Source of the DNA: an uncultured Oscillospiraceae bacterium
Lineage (GTDB): Bacteria > Bacillota > Clostridia > Oscillospirales > Acutalibacteraceae
Direction of reading: 5' to 3'
Assembly: GCA_900545625.1 (NCBI GenBank)
Contig: UQZS01000023.1
Span: forward strand, 1-25,742
Length of the DNA: 25,742 bases
Shown: one piece after another, positions 24,185 through 25,742 of the stretch
How positions within the stretch are numbered: position 1 is the stretch's first letter
Layout: each line of letters starts with the position of its first letter
The notes under the pieces: model-generated
Told to the model about the DNA's origin: nothing
What the model saw: the letters and a program-made list of their open reading frames with translations, nothing else
The model's database searches: none
Translations under genes and position numbers: made by a program

Positions 24185-24205
24185 ATGCGCAATTTTTCCT
24201 GCTGA
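24185..24205 (+). CDS. Leader peptide MRNFSC
   Basis: ATG 24185 is eight bases after AGGGAG and starts a six-codon frame, Met-Arg-Asn-Phe-Ser-Cys-stop. Its last codons lie in the strand that pairs with segment 2 of the attenuator. A longer frame from ATG 24177 sits too close to the ribosome binding site to be preferred. It probably acts by stalling ribosomes. Confidence 0.6.
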   Translation: MRNFSC

Positions 24206-24318
24206 ATGTCCGGCACGCGACTTGCGGGCTTATGCCCGTGGTTCGGTGTGCTTTGTCGCAGGAAAAATGTCGTGTCCGCCCGTGTGAAAGCGGGAATTTG
24301 CCCCTTTGTGCGCAATTT

Positions 24319-24353
24319 CGGGCCGCAGACTTTTGCCTGCGGCCCGATTTTTT
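24319..24353 (+). terminator. Attenuator terminator before the ABC-F gene
   Basis: CGGGCCGCAG (24319-24328) and CTGCGGCCCG (24337-24346) form a perfect 10-bp GC-rich stem, followed by A and six T residues (24348-24353). It lies 17 bases before the ABC-F start and would block expression unless opened. Confidence 0.88.
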
Positions 24354-24370
24354 CGCGAAAGGGGATCTTT

Positions 24371-25742
24371 ATGTCTCAAATCGATGTGCGCCATCTGACT
24401 TTTTCCTATGACGGTGCATTTACGCCTGTGTTCTCCGACGTTTCCTTTCGGCTGGATACCGATTGGCGTCTCGGCTTTGTCGGGCGCAACGGCCGCGGGA
24501 AAACCACCTTTTTAAAGCTGCTGACGGGCGAACTGCCTGCGGGAAACGCGATTCAGAGCAGCGTACCGTTTGCGCGCTTCCCGATCGATGTGCCTGATTC
24601 GAGTTGTTCGGTCAGCGAATTATATACCCTTGTGCCCGGTGCGGAAATGTGGGAACTCGAGCGTGAACTGCGGCTGCTGGGGATAGCGGAGGAGGCGCTT
24701 ACACGTCCGTACAAAACGCTTTCGGGCGGGGAGCGCACCAAGGTGCAGATCGCGCTGTTGTTTTTGCATGTGGGCAGCTTTTGCCTGCTCGACGAGCCCA
24801 CCAATCACTTGGACCGCGCCGCGCGGGAAAAGCTCGGCGCATATCTGCGCGGCAAAAAGGGTTTTATTCTGGTCTCGCATGACCGCGCGCTGCTGGACCG
24901 CTGCACCGACCACACGCTTGCGATCAATAAAACCGGTATCGAGGTGCAGAAGGGCAGCTTTTCGGTATGGTTTGCCCAAAAGGAACAGCGAGACCGCTGT
25001 GAGGCGGCAGAAAACGAAAAACTTACGCACGAGATCACGCGGCTTAACGACGCCGCCCGCCGCGCCGCAGGATGGTCGGCGCAGGTGGAAAAGAGCAAAA
25101 AGGGAACGCGCAATTCCGGCGTGCGCCCCGACCGCGGCTATATCGGGCACAAGTCCGCCAAAATGATGCAGCGTGCAAAGTCGATCGAAAGCCGTAAATC
25201 TGCGGCAGCGCAGGAAAAAGCCGCGCTGCTGCACGATGTGGAGACCGCAGAAGCACTGCGGCTGCACGTGCTGCCATTCCCGAAAACGCGCTTGGCAGAA
25301 TTCGATCGCGTTGCCGTGCAATTCGGCGAACGCCCCGTGTGTGCGCCTGTACGCTTTTCGGTAATGCGCGGCGACAAGATCGCCTTGGAGGGCGGAAACG
25401 GCGCAGGGAAAAGCAGCCTTCTCAAACTCCTGCTTGGTGAAAATATCCCGCACACGGGCAACGTTTTTGTTCCCGAGGGCTTGAAGATCGCCTATCTCCC
25501 GCAGGAAAGCGAGGGACTGTCGGGTACGCTGTCCGATTTTATCGCCGGCATCGGTGCGGACGAAACGCTTTGCAAGACCATTTTGCGCAAACTTGATTTT
25601 TCTCGAGAGCAATTCTCTATCCGCCTTGAAAATGCCTCCGCGGGGCAGAAAAAGAAAGTGCAGCTTGCCGCCTGTCTGTCGCTGCCGGCGCATTTGTTCA
25701 TTTTGGACGAGCCGCTCAATTACATGGATATCTGGTCACGCA
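24371..25742 (+). CDS. ABC-F ribosome-protection protein, Lsa/CplR-like (3' end cut)
   Basis: About 457 codons are visible; the frame is open at the window edge and perhaps 30-40 residues are missing. It starts MSQIDVRHLTFSYDG, as in the Lsa group. The first ATPase half has GRNGRGKT (38-45), LSGGE (118-122) and LLDEPTNHLD; the second has GGNGAGKS (342-349), SAGQKKKV and LDEPLNYMD. The linker (about 205-305) contains RGYIGHKSAKMMQRAKSIE, typical of antibiotic-resistance ABC-F proteins. No membrane segments are present. Relatives bind the ribosomal E site and dislodge lincosamides, pleuromutilins and streptogramin A. AAAGGGGA lies before ATG 24371. The upstream attenuator fits inducible resistance. 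Confidence 0.9.
   Translation, partial: MSQIDVRHLTFSYDGAFTPVFSDVSFRLDTDWRLGFVGRNGRGKTTFLKLLTGELPAGNAIQSSVPFARFPIDVPDSSCSVSELYTLVPGAEMWELERELRLLGIAEEALTRPYKTLSGGERTKVQIALLFLHVGSFCLLDEPTNHLDRAAREKLGAYLRGKKGFILVSHDRALLDRCTDHTLAINKTGIEVQKGSFSVWFAQKEQRDRCEAAENEKLTHEITRLNDAARRAAGWSAQVEKSKKGTRNSGVRPDRGYIGHKSAKMMQRAKSIESRKSAAAQEKAALLHDVETAEALRLHVLPFPKTRLAEFDRVAVQFGERPVCAPVRFSVMRGDKIALEGGNGAGKSSLLKLLLGENIPHTGNVFVPEGLKIAYLPQESEGLSGTLSDFIAGIGADETLCKTILRKLDFSREQFSIRLENASAGQKKKVQLAACLSLPAHLFILDEPLNYMDIWSR

Larger units (their letters stand above)
24160..24353 (+). promoter_or_regulatory. Ribosome-mediated attenuator leader of the ABC-F gene
   Basis: The leader holds a short peptide frame (24185-24205), segment 1 TTTTTCCTGC (24193-24202) within that frame, segment 2 GCAGGAAAAA (24258-24267) perfectly complementary to it, and a terminator at 24319-24353. 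The 3' side of the terminator region, TTTTGCCTGC (24331-24340), can also pair with segment 2 with one mismatch. A ribosome stalled on the peptide would free segment 2 to break the terminator. Antibiotic-induced attenuation of this kind is known for other ABC-F and erm genes. Confidence 0.72.

Noticed and set aside
1..25742. CRISPR array or integrase gene expected near a Cas4-like nuclease and a tRNA
   Set aside because: No regularly spaced short repeats and no tyrosine or serine recombinase motifs are visible on either strand. An integrase could lie outside the window.

Overview
The window looks like a chromosome segment of a Clostridia-class Firmicute, probably a gut Oscillospirales/Ruminococcaceae-type organism. 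The clues are strong AGGAGG-type ribosome binding sites, a tRNA with encoded CCA, a T-box leader near valS, a ComF homologue, a class A RNase P RNA, RecD2, and an Lsa/CplR-type ABC-F protein behind an attenuator. The taxon is an inference from these families; no marker fixes it.

Layout. Positions 1-52 are the 3' end of a tRNA-Trp gene, followed by a terminator and a hairpin-rich repeat that copies part of the tRNA 3' end and its terminator (about 94-312). Positions about 350-12500 form an accessory region. Its left part, on the plus strand, holds a soluble FtsH-like AAA+ protease, a PolC-type PHP domain fused in frame to a Cas4-like/DnaQ-like nuclease (DUF2779), and an unknown gene broken by one TGA. 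Its right part, on the minus strand, runs from right to left: a protein-tyrosine-phosphatase-like protein and a small unknown protein; a tightly overlapping four-gene operon (MoxR-type AAA+ ATPase, DUF2201 metallopeptidase/VWA protein, two related ankyrin-like proteins); an unknown protein with a deiminase-family enzyme; and a WYL-domain regulator. A second, direct copy of the tRNA-proximal repeat lies at 12526-12600, so the region is bracketed by related repeats. No integrase is visible.

From about 12640 the DNA looks like backbone: a remnant of an XRE regulator gene, an intact XRE regulator overlapping a ComF-family gene, then a T-box leader and valS. A RAYT (REP-associated transposase) gene sits between the T-box terminator and valS, and it carries two GTAG-plus-hairpin REP-like units inside its own coding sequence. 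Next come a GT8 glycosyltransferase and a TVP38/VTT membrane protein, rnpB, a small membrane protein overlapping recD2, and a GH2 glycosidase. The window ends inside an ABC-F gene whose leader encodes a possible six-residue peptide, two alternative RNA pairings and a strong terminator.

The best candidates for something undescribed are: (a) the AAA+ protease / PHP-nuclease fusion / unknown operon together with the MoxR-VWA-twin-ankyrin operon and WYL regulator, which have the composition of defence or conflict systems; (b) the RAYT gene with REP-like hairpins built into its reading frame and placed under a T-box; (c) the ABC-F attenuator.
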